The notes under the pieces were generated by a model that had not been told where the DNA came from, made no database searches, and saw nothing but the letters and a program-made list of their open reading frames with translations. From positions 1,302,001-1,366,000 of the forward strand of contig NZ_CP048279.1 in the NCBI RefSeq assembly GCF_010365305.1: a DNA stretch of 64,000 bases, in the 5' to 3' direction. Positions 15,297 through 24,153 of this stretch are shown here, piece after piece; position 1 is the first letter of the stretch; each line of letters starts with the position of its first letter. Source of the stretch: Staphylococcus sp. MI 10-1553. Its GTDB lineage: Bacteria; Bacillota; Bacilli; Staphylococcales; Staphylococcaceae. The translations under genes were made by a program, and so were the position numbers.

Positions 15297-15314
15297 ATGT
15301 GAAAATAATCACAA
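15297..15314 (+). promoter_or_regulatory. Rex operator upstream of ldh
   Basis: ATGTGAAAATAATCACAA matches TTGTGA-N6-TCACAA with one mismatch. Rex senses the NADH/NAD ratio and represses fermentation genes; the site overlaps the likely promoter region (TTATATAT just before it) and lies 47 bases before the ldh start. Confidence 0.75.
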
Positions 15315-15360
15315 GTAATAAATAGTGAACAAATTTGGCATAGTTAGGAGAGTGTTTTTC

Positions 15361-16311
15361 ATGAAGACAAAAGGTAATAAAGTGGTATTAGTAGGTAATG
15401 GTGCAGTGGGTGCAAGCTATGCCTTTACAATGATGAGTCAAGGTGTAGCTGATGAACTTGTTATTATCGATATCAATAAAGATAAAGTACTTGGAGATGT
15501 ATTAGATTTAAACCACGGTGCACCGTATGCAGATTCCCCAGTTAAAGTCGTAGCAGGTGAATATTCTGACTGTGGTGATGCAGATTTAGTCGTGATTTGT
15601 GCGGGTGCGCCTCAAAAAGTTGGTGAAACACGTTTAGACTTAGTAGAAAAAAATGCAAAAATTTATAAAGATATCGTGACATCAATTATGGATAGTGGCT
15701 TCGATGGTATTTTCTTAATCGCAGCGAACCCAGTAGATATTTTAACTTACGTCACTTTAAAATATTCGGGCTTACCAAAACACAAAGTTATCGGTTCAGG
15801 TACAATTTTAGATACAGCACGTTTCAGACATTTAATTAGTGAAGCGTTCGATGTAGCTCCAGCAAGTATTCATGGTTATATCATTGGGGAACACGGTGAC
15901 TCAGAAGTACCAGTATGGTCAGGTGCAACAATTGCAGGTGTTTCAATTTATGATCAATTGAAAAATGATCCTGAAAAAGCACATTTAATTGAAGATATTT
16001 ATGTGAATACACGTGATGCAGCATATGACATCATTAAAGCAAAAGGTGCGACATACTACGGCGTGGCAATGGGATTAATGCATATCTCAAAAGCTATCTT
16101 AAAAAATCAAAACATCGTATTAACAGTGTCAAGTTACTTAGAAGGTGAATACGGTCATGAAGGTGTATACACTGGTGTGCCAACAGTGATTAACGGTGAG
16201 GGTGCTTCACGCGTCATTGAAACACCATTAAATGACGAAGAAAAAGAAAAATTCGCTAAATCTGTTAAAATCTTAAAAGATATGCAAGATTCTATTTCTC
16301 ACCTTTTCTAA
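15361..16311 (+). CDS. ldh: L-lactate dehydrogenase
   Basis: Reduces pyruvate to L-lactate with NADH in fermentation. 316 residues. The NAD motif [12 protein letters not shown] lies near residues 9-20, the substrate-specificity loop near [13 protein letters not shown], the NPVDILTYV stretch follows, and the catalytic histidine is in [15 protein letters not shown]. The start is the ATG at 15361, with GGAGAG eight bases upstream; the longer in-frame extension to 15325 lacks a ribosome site and would place coding sequence next to the operator. The Rex box upstream predicts induction under oxygen limitation. S. aureus does not carry ldh beside rot (recalled), so the location is lineage-specific. 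Confidence 0.95.
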   Translation: MKTKGNKVVLVGNGAVGASYAFTMMSQGVADELVIIDINKDKVLGDVLDLNHGAPYADSPVKVVAGEYSDCGDADLVVICAGAPQKVGETRLDLVEKNAKIYKDIVTSIMDSGFDGIFLIAANPVDILTYVTLKYSGLPKHKVIGSGTILDTARFRHLISEAFDVAPASIHGYIIGEHGDSEVPVWSGATIAGVSIYDQLKNDPEKAHLIEDIYVNTRDAAYDIIKAKGATYYGVAMGLMHISKAILKNQNIVLTVSSYLEGEYGHEGVYTGVPTVINGEGASRVIETPLNDEEKEKFAKSVKILKDMQDSISHLF

Positions 16312-16337
16312 TAAAAATAATAAATAAAGCAACTTTT

Positions 16338-16378
16338 AAATGGTCCTATCTCTTCTTGTAGAGAGTAGGGCCATTTTA
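16338..16378 (+). terminator. Terminator after ldh
   Basis: AAATGGTCCTATCTC pairs with GAGAGTAGGGCCATTT around TTCTTGTA, followed by T residues. Confidence 0.85.
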
Positions 16379-16621
16379 TTTGCTGAGAATAAATCCCCAC
16401 AACTTTAGTATATGAATAATTGCTTTTATTTCGAACTCAGTAATGCACTACAAAATAGGGCTATAACTTAAATAAGCGATTGCAAAAGTAAATAATTTGA
16501 AGAAAATGTTCTACAACTTCAAATTTTAAAATAACAAAGTATTACTAATATATTAAATATGATTAGTTTTCTATTTTGTGGGTACAAATAAACGATAGGT
16601 AGCAAAGAATGGGGGGGTATT
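16379..16621 (+). promoter_or_regulatory. Upstream region and leader of rot, with a G-run ribosome site
   Basis: About 240 AT-rich bases without a gene. The last part reads AAAGAATGGGGGGGTATT before the rot ATG: seven consecutive G form the ribosome-binding site. In S. aureus the rot leader is paired by RNAIII through C-rich hairpin loops; this G run is the natural target for such loops. Confidence 0.5.
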
Positions 16622-17032
16622 ATGATTGAAAAAAATAATTATAAAGTGAGCGATATCATGCTCCTTGACCAACTGCAAAAAGAAGTTGAAGACATTTTTG
16701 AAGAAATTGAGGGAAAATATCGTTTATCAAAAGAAGAGTTTTTGATTTTACTGACACTTTGGGATCAAGGTTCGATGACATTAAAAGAAATGGATAACTA
16801 CGTGAAAGTTAAGACTTACAAACGTACAAGAACTTACAACAATTTGGTAGAAATGAAATGGATTATTAAAGAGCGCCCGACAAACGATGAAAGAACCGTT
16901 ATTATTCATTTTAATGAGGATAAAGAAGCGGACAAACAAGACTTAATTAATTTTACATGTATGGAAATCGAAAAAAGAGATGCACATTTGAGAACATTAT
17001 TAAATGATATTGTAAACGGCTGTGATATTTAA
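16622..17032 (+). CDS. rot: Rot-like SarA/MarR family regulator
   Basis: Winged-helix repressor of toxin genes and activator of surface proteins in S. aureus; its translation is blocked by RNAIII. 136 residues. Helix-turn-helix and wing are in LSKEEFLILLTLWDQGSMTLKEMDNYV and the KTYKRTRTYNNLVEMKWIIKER stretch, then ERTVIIHFNE; these match the recalled Rot sequence almost word for word and separate it from other Sar proteins. The ATG at 16622 has an all-G ribosome site. In S. aureus rot lies in the same neighbourhood between the riboflavin/putA genes and ytqB-leuS. Target genes in this species are not known from sequence. Confidence 0.9.
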   Translation: MIEKNNYKVSDIMLLDQLQKEVEDIFEEIEGKYRLSKEEFLILLTLWDQGSMTLKEMDNYVKVKTYKRTRTYNNLVEMKWIIKERPTNDERTVIIHFNEDKEADKQDLINFTCMEIEKRDAHLRTLLNDIVNGCDI

Positions 17033-17199
17033 GGACTAATGCTACTCTCATTTGACATCTAGATTTAATCCACCCATTCTGATCAAAGCTAATAAGAATT
17101 GAAGAGGTACAAAAGCCCGCAATTCCAGGCATCACCAAAGACAACATTGAATTAAAAAGAGAGTGCAAATGAAAATAAAATATTCATACTACCTATCAT
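17033..17199. other. Non-coding gap after rot, possible coding remnant
   Basis: No intact gene. One plus frame encodes a short stretch ending IPGITKDNIELKRECK and stop (17105-17169), which looks like a scrap of a helical, basic protein of the kind found in IS3-type OrfA products, but it is too short to assign. Confidence 0.25.
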
Positions 17200-17240
17200 A
17201 AAACCAACGCTTCCCAAATGGGTACTGTCGTTGGTTTTTA
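17200..17240 (+). terminator. Terminator downstream of rot
   Basis: AAAACCAACG (17200-17209) pairs with CGTTGGTTTT (17229-17238), an exact 10-bp stem ending in TTTT. Confidence 0.75.
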
Positions 17241-17430
17241 CTCGTAGTGATTAACGTAAATTTAAAATAAAATACATATGCTTTAATTCACCACATTCAC
17301 ATCTCACTCACACTGTCATATGAGAGAAGTGATAGATAGATTGTTGTTTATGTTTACTTGAAGCGGTATGTTCAATTTAGAAAGAAAAAAGGATGCTTCC
17401 CTCTACTTATAAAAGTAGCGCAATAGAAAA

Positions 17431-17552
17431 GGAATCGGGTCAAGACTCCTGAGGGATGAGCTGATCCGGAAAATCCACCAACGCTTCCGCTACAAATGTA
17501 ACAGTAAAATTAAAGCGTTGGTTAATTAGAGGGGCAGCCCCTAAGAAGCGCG
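17431..17552 (-). repeat. Interspersed modular repeat, copy C, internally deleted
   Basis: Read on the minus strand it contains AGGGGCTGCCCC, AACGCTTTAATTTTACTG, TTACATTTGT, GTGGATTTTCCGG and TCCCTCAGGAGTCTTG in the same order as copies A and B. The central block with the GACTTCTCAA stem is missing. It lies in a 440-base gap between the rot terminator and mnmM that holds no gene. Confidence 0.6.
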
Positions 17553-17682
17553 AGACCCAGATATCCATCTATTGAGCGTTACATCAAAAGGAGTGGCGCA
17601 TCGTTTTACAATTTAAATATGCAATCCTTCTACAAATTTAAAATTCTTCACATCTTCTACAACACTTCAATCTCAAATGACA

Positions 17683-18246
17683 CTAAGCTCTTTTCTCAAG
17701 CGCAATCACATATGGCGGTCGATTTTGTTGATTAATAAACTCATACTTCAAAACATGTGCACGTTGTTGATCAAACGCTGCCAATTGCTTCAACAAAGTC
17801 TCACTTTCTTCCGCACCTTCTTCATGGCCAGGATAAACGACTAAAACGATAATGCCTTCAGGTTGTAATACAGCAAAAATCGTTTGTACAGCAGCGAGGG
17901 TTGTCGCTGATTGTGTGACGATAGATTTGTCGCCTTTCGGTAAATAACCTAAATTAAAAATGGCCGCATGTACTTGTGTAAGATGTTCGTCTCTAATATA
18001 TTGTGTAATCCATTCGTGCCCCGTTAGAAATAGGGAAACATTGTTGTAATCTTGAACACGTTGTTTTGTATTTTCTATTGCTTCTTGTTGAATGTCACAG
18101 CCATAAACATGACCATTTGGGACAAGGTCTGCTAAAAATTGGGTGTCATGTCCGTTACCACATGTTGCATCAATGACAACACTTTCTGGTGTGGTATGAC
18201 TACGAATTAATGTTTTGGCGAAAGGTAAAATACGTTCGACTATCAT
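17683..18246 (-). CDS. mnmM: tRNA mnm5U34 methyltransferase MnmM (YtqB)
   Basis: Small class I SAM methyltransferase of 187 residues. YtqB of B. subtilis was shown to be MnmM, which completes 5-methylaminomethyluridine at the tRNA wobble position in bacteria lacking MnmC. The SAM motif is VVIDATCGNGHDTQFLA (residues 23-39), the acidic end of strand 2 is in YGCDIQQEAI, and the catalytic-loop equivalent is FNLGYLPKGDK, typical of the YtqB group. The ATG overlaps the TGA of the radical-SAM gene by four bases, so they are translated together, matching B. subtilis ytqA-ytqB. Confidence 0.86.
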   Translation of the reverse strand: MIVERILPFAKTLIRSHTTPESVVIDATCGNGHDTQFLADLVPNGHVYGCDIQQEAIENTKQRVQDYNNVSLFLTGHEWITQYIRDEHLTQVHAAIFNLGYLPKGDKSIVTQSATTLAAVQTIFAVLQPEGIIVLVVYPGHEEGAEESETLLKQLAAFDQQRAHVLKYEFINQQNRPPYVIALEKRA

Positions 18247-19196
18247 ATGCGCACCTGAGAACTATAAGATTCGCCTTGAACAGTACCACGACGTTCAAGT
18301 TCTGCGTCAATATCATTTAATACTTCCCATTTATTGACACTCCACATTGGACCGACCATTAAATCGATAGGACCATCACCTGTAATACGGTGGACGATCA
18401 TTTCTGGTGGCAATTGTTCGAGCTGATCGCAAACGAGTTGAATGTATTGTTCTTTCGTCATAAATTCGAGTAAACCTTTATCATATTGCTTCATCATGGG
18501 TGTGCCTTTTAATAGATGTAACAAATGAATTTTAATACCTTGGACATCCATTTGAGCAACAGCTTTTGCAGTTTCCATCATCATGTCATAATCTTCACCA
18601 GGCAACCCATTTATAATATGTGAACATACATTAATGTTGTGACGGCGTAATTTTGCGACCCCTTCGTAATAACAGTCCATATCATGTGCCCGGTTGATTA
18701 AGTCAGATGTTTCTTGGTGAATGGTCTGTAAACCTAACTCCACCCATAAATATGTACGTTTATTTAATTCGGCTAAATAGTCCACAACGTCATCTGGTAA
18801 GCAATCTGGACGTGTACCGATAGATAATCCGACAACACCCGGTTCTTTTAATGCAGCTTCAAATTTTTCTCGTAATACAGCAACGGGTGCATGTGTATTA
18901 GTAAAGGCTTGGAAATATGCAATGTATTGACCTTCATGCCATTTTTCGTGCATTTTATTTTTAATCTCTTTAAATTGCACTTCGATAGCGTCGGCACGGT
19001 TACCAGCAAAGTCACCACTCCCTGCTGCTGAACAAAAAGTACAACCGCCATGTGCAACAGTACCGTCTCTATTAGGGCAATCAAAACCACCATCTAAAGC
19101 AACTTTAAATATTTTTTGACCAAATTTATTTTTCAGATGATAATTTAAAGTGTGATATCGTTTCTTTTCAAAAGCATATGGGAAATAAGTGCCCAT
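18243..19196 (-). CDS. ytqA: Radical SAM protein YtqA (TIGR01212/YhcC type)
   Basis: 317 residues. The iron-sulfur cluster motif is the widely spaced CPNRDGTVAHGGCTFC (CX11CX2C), as in the YhcC/Elp3-related group, not the usual CX3CX2C. Other family stretches are LSIGTRPDCL, WVELGLQT and GLPGED. Its pairing with mnmM points to tRNA wobble uridine modification; YtqA has been implicated in the step before MnmM (recalled, less certain). The start is the ATG at 19196, six bases from AAGGAAG; a GTG one codon earlier is too close. Confidence 0.84.
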   Translation of the reverse strand: MGTYFPYAFEKKRYHTLNYHLKNKFGQKIFKVALDGGFDCPNRDGTVAHGGCTFCSAAGSGDFAGNRADAIEVQFKEIKNKMHEKWHEGQYIAYFQAFTNTHAPVAVLREKFEAALKEPGVVGLSIGTRPDCLPDDVVDYLAELNKRTYLWVELGLQTIHQETSDLINRAHDMDCYYEGVAKLRRHNINVCSHIINGLPGEDYDMMMETAKAVAQMDVQGIKIHLLHLLKGTPMMKQYDKGLLEFMTKEQYIQLVCDQLEQLPPEMIVHRITGDGPIDLMVGPMWSVNKWEVLNDIDAELERRGTVQGESYSSQVRI

Positions 19197-19342
19197 CACA
19201 ATCTTCCTTTCGACTTTCTATGTTTAAACTGTTTTTATCATATCGTATTCGTCATTTTTCTTAAACAGTATTTGAAGATTTTAACATATTTTCATCATAA
19301 CGTGTTATAGTGTGAGCTAGAGAGAAAAGGAGTGAAACATCA

Positions 19343-20524
19343 GTGAATATGCCTAGAGAAATATGGTGGCTCGTCATTGGGATGGCGATTAATATCACAG
19401 GTGCGAGTTTTTTATGGCCGTTGAATACGATTTATATGAATGAGGAACTCGGCAAATCATTAAGTACTGCCGGACTGGTACTGATGGTCAATTCATTTGG
19501 AATGATTGTAGGAAATTTACTTGGTGGGACATTGTTCGATAAACTTGGAGGCTATCGGACAATTATGTTAGGCACGATCGTGAGTTTGTGTGCCACCATT
19601 TTATTAAATTTCTTTCACGGTTGGCCTTGGTATGCTATTTGGCTCATTATGCTCGGTTTTGGCGGTGGTATGATTATCCCTGCTATATATGCGATGGCTG
19701 GAGCAGTGTGGCCGCAAGGGGGAAGACAAACGTTTAATGCGATTTACTTAGCACAAAATATCGGTGTTGCATTAGGTGCAGCGCTAGGTGGTTTTGTTGC
19801 TGAACTGAGCTTTAATTACATTTTTATGGCGAATTTGGCGATGTATGTTATTTTCTTCTTTATCGCGTTATTTCAATTTAAAATAGATTATCAAGCGACG
19901 GTTAAACATCAAGAAACGTTGGAAAATGTGGCGCATATTCAAAACAAGAAACATTTCACAGCACTCATTTTATTATGTGTGATGTTTGCGTTATGTTGGA
20001 TTGCTTACGTACAATGGCAAACAACCATTGCTTCATTTACACAAAGTATCGGTATTTCTATGAGTCAATATAGTTTGTTATGGACAGTTAACGGTGTGCT
20101 CATTTTAGTGGGACAACCTTTAATATTACCGATTATTCACCTCATTAAAGGGCAACTGAAAAAGCAACTTTACTTTGGATTAGTCGTGTTCATACTGTCA
20201 TTTTTCGTGACAAGTTTTGCGACATCATTTTCAATTTTCGTTGTAGGGATGGTCATTATGACATTTGCAGAAATGTTCGTTTGGCCTGCTGTACCGACGA
20301 TTGCTAACAATTTAGCGCCTAAAGGTAGAAAAGGGGTCTATCAAGGGATTGTGAATTCCGCGTCAACAGTGGGAAAAGCTTTCGGTCCGTTAGTTGGTGG
20401 GATACTCGTCGATGTATTCAATATGCAAATCATGTTTTTGTCTATGATAGGTTTACTCCTAATCGCCATGGTATTCCTTTCGATTTATGATAGAAAAGTT
20501 GATCAGAAAACGTTATATCGTTAA
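19343..20524 (+). CDS. Major facilitator superfamily transporter
   Basis: 393 residues with about 12 membrane helices in two bundles and a central cytoplasmic loop (DYQATVKHQETLENV). The MFS signature between helices 2 and 3 is GGTLFDKLGGYRTIMLG, with a degenerate repeat in the second half (PKGRKGVYQG). GXXXG-rich helices suggest a drug-efflux type (DHA1), but the substrate is unknown. GTG at 19343 follows AAAAGGAG with ten bases between; an ATG two codons later is the alternative. It is divergent from ytqA. Confidence 0.85.
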   Translation: MNMPREIWWLVIGMAINITGASFLWPLNTIYMNEELGKSLSTAGLVLMVNSFGMIVGNLLGGTLFDKLGGYRTIMLGTIVSLCATILLNFFHGWPWYAIWLIMLGFGGGMIIPAIYAMAGAVWPQGGRQTFNAIYLAQNIGVALGAALGGFVAELSFNYIFMANLAMYVIFFFIALFQFKIDYQATVKHQETLENVAHIQNKKHFTALILLCVMFALCWIAYVQWQTTIASFTQSIGISMSQYSLLWTVNGVLILVGQPLILPIIHLIKGQLKKQLYFGLVVFILSFFVTSFATSFSIFVVGMVIMTFAEMFVWPAVPTIANNLAPKGRKGVYQGIVNSASTVGKAFGPLVGGILVDVFNMQIMFLSMIGLLLIAMVFLSIYDRKVDQKTLYR

Positions 20525-20589
20525 TCACAGTAAATGACACTTGCATCTTTGTGCTAAATTGCATAATATAGTAGTTGATTATGAATTAA

Positions 20590-20800
20590 GCATGTGGTCG
20601 TGCTGTACTGGAGTAGTATCTTAAAAGGGTTTCCACAGAGAGTTAGTGGTGGTGCGAACTAACGAAAAACTTTAAGTGAACTTGCCGATAAATAATGAAA
20701 AATAAATGACATCTCTTACTATTTAAAATGAAGTGCACTTCCAGGAGTGAATGAGGGTGGTACCGCGGCAAAAGTCGTCCCTTAGCATATATGAATAGTT
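20590..20800 (+). promoter_or_regulatory. T-box leader of leuS, CUU specifier
   Basis: The T-box core GGGTGGTACCGCGG is at 20756-20769 and is followed by the GTCGTCCCTT terminator arm. In stem I, AGAGAGTTAGTGGTGGTGCGA is the usual distal fold, and the specifier loop reads GAA-CTT-GCC, giving CTT (Leu) at 20681-20683. Uncharged tRNA-Leu pairing here would allow readthrough into leuS. Confidence 0.93.
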
Positions 20801-20835
20801 TGAGGTGTCTTTTTATGAATGAGGAGGATTTAATT

Positions 20836-23247
20836 GTGAGTTACAATCATCAAGAAGTCGAAAAAAAGTGGCAAACGTATTGGCTAGAGAACAAAACGTT
20901 TAAAACAGAAGATAATATCGGGCAGAAGAAATTTTATGCGTTAGATATGTTCCCTTATCCATCAGGTGCAGGGCTACATGTGGGGCATCCAGAAGGTTAT
21001 ACAGCAACAGACATTTTGTCACGTTATAAACGTATGCAAGGTTACAACGTGTTACATCCTATGGGGTGGGATGCGTTTGGATTACCTGCTGAACAGTATG
21101 CACTTGATACTGGAAATGACCCATCGGCATTTACAAAACGTAACATTCAAACATTTAAGCGTCAAATTCAAGAACTTGGCTTTAGTTATGATTGGGATCG
21201 TGAAGTAAGTACGACAGACCCTGAATATTATAAATGGACACAATGGATTTTTATTCAACTTTATAAAAAAGGATTAGCTTATATTGATGAAATTCCGGTG
21301 AACTGGTGTGAAGCGTTAGGTACAGTTCTATCTAATGAAGAAGTGGTAGATGGTGTATCAGAACGTGGTGGCTATCCTGTTGTTCGACGCCCGATGAAAC
21401 AATGGGTATTGAAAATTACAGAATATGCGGATCGTTTACTTGAAGACTTAGATACACTCGATTGGCCTGAGTCGATTAAAGACATGCAACGTAACTGGAT
21501 TGGCCGTTCTGAAGGGGCAAAAGTGAACTTTAAAGTCGAAAATATTGACACACCGATTGAAGTATTTACAACACGTCCAGATACGATTTACGGTGCAACA
21601 TTTTTAGTGTTAAGTCCTGAACATGCTTTAGTGAACCGGATTACGACACCGCAACAATATGAAAAAGTAAAGCATTATCAAGATGAAGCTGCGAAAAAAT
21701 CGGACTTAGAACGTACAGATCTTGCGAAAGAAAAGACAGGTGTCTTCACAGGGGCCTATGCGATTCATCCATTTACAGGTGAGCAAGTTCCTATTTGGAT
21801 TGCTGATTATGTGTTAGCTTCATATGGTACAGGGGCTGTGATGGCAGTTCCAGCACATGATGAAAGAGACTACGAATTTGCAACAACATTTGATTTACCA
21901 GTTGTGACAGTCATTGAAAACGATGCAGAGACACCATATTACACAGGTGACGGTCCACATGTTCAGTCTGGTGAATTAGACGGTCTGAACAATGAAGCGG
22001 CGATTGCAAAAGCCATTGCGCTATTAGAAGCTAAAGGTCTTGGAGAGAAGAAAGTGAATTATAAACTCCGTGACTGGTTATTTAGTCGCCAACGTTATTG
22101 GGGTGAACCGATTCCGATTATTCATTGGGAAAACGGCTCAATGACAACTGTACCGGAAAACGAATTGCCATTATTACTTCCTAAAACAGATGAAATTAAG
22201 CCTTCAGGTACAGGTGAATCACCACTTGCAAATATTGATGATTTTGTGAATGTCGTTGATCCTGAAACAGGTATGAAAGGTCGTCGTGAAACTAACACAA
22301 TGCCACAATGGGCGGGTAGCTGTTGGTATTACTTGCGTTATATCGACCCTAATAATGATCAAATGTTAGCTGACCCTGAAAAGCTCAAACATTGGTTGCC
22401 TGTTGACCTTTATATCGGTGGTGTTGAGCATGCCGTGTTGCACTTATTATATGCACGTTTCTGGCACAAAGTTCTTTATGATTTAGGAGTTGTCCCTACA
22501 TCTGAGCCTTTCCAAAAATTATTCAACCAAGGTATGATTTTAGGTGAAGGTAACGAAAAAATGAGCAAATCAAAAGGTAATGTTGTGAATCCAGACGATA
22601 TCGTTCGTTCACACGGTGCCGATACTTTACGTTTATACGAAATGTTTATGGGACCGTTAGAAGCTTCAATTGCTTGGAGTGAAAATGGTTTAGATGGTTC
22701 ACGTCGATTCTTAGATCGTATATGGCGTTTATTTTTAACTGAAGCAGGACAGTTAACGGCTAAAGTGATTGAAGATGACACACCAGCATTACAAACGGTG
22801 TACCATCAAACAGTTAAAAAGGTCACTGAAGATTTCGAATCATTGAGCTTCAATACGGCGATTAGTCAATTGATGGTCTTTATTAATGAATGTTATAAGG
22901 TTGAACACATTTCTAAAGCCTATGCAGAAGGTTTTGTGAAAATGTTAGCACCTATCGCACCGCATATCGGTGAGGAAATATGGTCAATTTTAGGACACGA
23001 CACAACGATTACTTATCAACCATGGCCAAGTTTCGATCCATCGTTATTAGAAGAAGATGTCGTGGAAATCGTCGTTCAAGTGAATGGTAAAGTACGTGCT
23101 AAAATCGAAATCCCGAAAGATATGAGTAAAGAGGATATGGAAGCGACAGCGCTAGCCAATGACAACATTAAAGCTGCAATTGAGGGTAAAGAGATTAAGA
23201 AAGTCATTGCAGTTCCACAAAAATTGGTGAATATTGTCGCAAAATAA
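20836..23247 (+). CDS. leuS: Leucyl-tRNA synthetase
   Basis: Charges tRNA-Leu; class I synthetase of 803 residues with an editing domain. HVGH at residues 48-51 is the HIGH motif and KMSKS lies at 575-579. The CP1 editing domain shows [19 protein letters not shown] and the [15 protein letters not shown] pocket that clears mischarged amino acids. The start is the GTG at 20836, seven bases past AGGAGG, giving [12 protein letters not shown]; earlier in-frame ATGs lie inside the T-box terminator region. Controlled by the T-box upstream. Confidence 0.97.
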   Translation: MSYNHQEVEKKWQTYWLENKTFKTEDNIGQKKFYALDMFPYPSGAGLHVGHPEGYTATDILSRYKRMQGYNVLHPMGWDAFGLPAEQYALDTGNDPSAFTKRNIQTFKRQIQELGFSYDWDREVSTTDPEYYKWTQWIFIQLYKKGLAYIDEIPVNWCEALGTVLSNEEVVDGVSERGGYPVVRRPMKQWVLKITEYADRLLEDLDTLDWPESIKDMQRNWIGRSEGAKVNFKVENIDTPIEVFTTRPDTIYGATFLVLSPEHALVNRITTPQQYEKVKHYQDEAAKKSDLERTDLAKEKTGVFTGAYAIHPFTGEQVPIWIADYVLASYGTGAVMAVPAHDERDYEFATTFDLPVVTVIENDAETPYYTGDGPHVQSGELDGLNNEAAIAKAIALLEAKGLGEKKVNYKLRDWLFSRQRYWGEPIPIIHWENGSMTTVPENELPLLLPKTDEIKPSGTGESPLANIDDFVNVVDPETGMKGRRETNTMPQWAGSCWYYLRYIDPNNDQMLADPEKLKHWLPVDLYIGGVEHAVLHLLYARFWHKVLYDLGVVPTSEPFQKLFNQGMILGEGNEKMSKSKGNVVNPDDIVRSHGADTLRLYEMFMGPLEASIAWSENGLDGSRRFLDRIWRLFLTEAGQLTAKVIEDDTPALQTVYHQTVKKVTEDFESLSFNTAISQLMVFINECYKVEHISKAYAEGFVKMLAPIAPHIGEEIWSILGHDTTITYQPWPSFDPSLLEEDVVEIVVQVNGKVRAKIEIPKDMSKEDMEATALANDNIKAAIEGKEIKKVIAVPQKLVNIVAK

Positions 23248-23273
23248 TGATGAATAAGGGAGCGTAGAGGATA

Positions 23274-23585
23274 ATGAAAGAAATGACTACAGATGAATTA
23301 AAAGAGATTGTTTTAAGTTCAGAACCGGTAAATATTATCGATGTACGCGAAGATGAAGAAGTTGCAATGGGGATGATTCCTAATGCTGAACATATTCCGA
23401 TGAATGACATTCCGGATCATGTAGATGATTTCAAAAAGGACACGACGTATTACATCGTTTGTGCTGGCGGTGTGAGAAGTGCGAAAGTGGTTGAATTTTT
23501 GAATGATCATGGGATTGATGCGGTGAATGTTGAAGGTGGTATGCGTGCTTGGGGCAATGAAGGGTTAGAGTTTAAGCGTATTTAA
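23274..23585 (+). CDS. Single-domain rhodanese-like protein
   Basis: 103 residues, one rhodanese domain. INIDVREDEEVAMGMIPNAEHIPM is the N-terminal signature, and the active-site loop is CAGGVRSAKV with the sulfur-carrying cysteine near residue 63. Such proteins move sulfane sulfur between thiosulfate, persulfides and acceptors; the partner is unknown. AGAGG lies just before the ATG, 27 bases after leuS, so it may be cotranscribed with leuS. A strong terminator follows. Confidence 0.88.
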   Translation: MKEMTTDELKEIVLSSEPVNIIDVREDEEVAMGMIPNAEHIPMNDIPDHVDDFKKDTTYYIVCAGGVRSAKVVEFLNDHGIDAVNVEGGMRAWGNEGLEFKRI

Positions 23586-23596
23586 GATATGATGAT

Positions 23597-23647
23597 GCAC
23601 TGTTATTGTCGTATGGGGGGACCATGCGATGATAGCAGTGTTTTTTT
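23597..23647 (+). terminator. Terminator after the rhodanese gene
   Basis: A stem of about 18 bp including G-U pairs, GCACTGTTATTGTCGTATGG with CCATGCGATGATAGCAGTG, followed by seven T. Confidence 0.88.
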
Positions 23648-23693
23648 GTGTTTTGGATTTGTTAAACATTTCGAAATCTTTAGTTTTAAATTT

Positions 23694-23974
23694 CTTGATT
23701 GCAGCACTTGCCTTCGAGGGGCTAAACCTTTAACTAACGCTCGATTTAACTGTTACATTTGTTGAGGCATGAATGGATTTTCGGGAGCAGTACAGAAATC
23801 TCATGTGCAACAAAGATTTCGTTGTACTGCCTCCGCAATACTAACTAGACTTCTCAACAGCAAGTGCATTGAGAAGTCAGACAGCTACTGCGTTAAACAG
23901 CAGCCACTTTTAAAAATAAAAGTTATAATTTTGTTTTCAACTTTACCCCACAGGAGTCTTGCAATCTTCTTGGT
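23694..23974 (+). repeat. Interspersed modular repeat, copy B
   Basis: Same order of blocks as copy A: CGAGGGGCTAAACCTTTAAC, TTACATTTGT, GGATTTTCGGGAGCAGTAC, the stem around AGAAATCTCATGTG..AAAGATTT closing with GTACTGC, the perfect stem GACTTCTCAA / TTGAGAAGTC (23848-23878), AGACAGCTACTGCG and CACAGGAGTCTTG. The inverted end sequences of copy A are absent. The 568-base gap from 23586 to 24153 otherwise holds only two terminators; a short open frame across the repeat is not a gene. Confidence 0.7.
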
Positions 23975-24090
23975 ATGAGAGGAACGGAAGTATCAACAAC
24001 AACAAACCACCTCATCATATCTCTTTTAACTAAGGGGGGAGGGAGTATGTGAAGGTGCAATCATGTTTGCGTTTCAATGGATATATGAAT

Positions 24091-24129
24091 AAAAACACCC
24101 CATCTCGTTAGCTATTTTGAGATGGGGTG
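24091..24129 (-). terminator. Terminator of the 24154-25410 gene
   Basis: CACCCCATCTC pairs with GAGATGGGGTG; on the minus strand the hairpin is followed by GTTTTTATT. Confidence 0.85.
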
Positions 24130-24153
24130 AATGCTATGGTGTATGGTTAATTT

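Noticed and set aside
23769..23978. 69-codon ORF in repeat copy B
   Set aside because: It runs through both stem-loops of the repeat, and copies A and C do not keep the frame.
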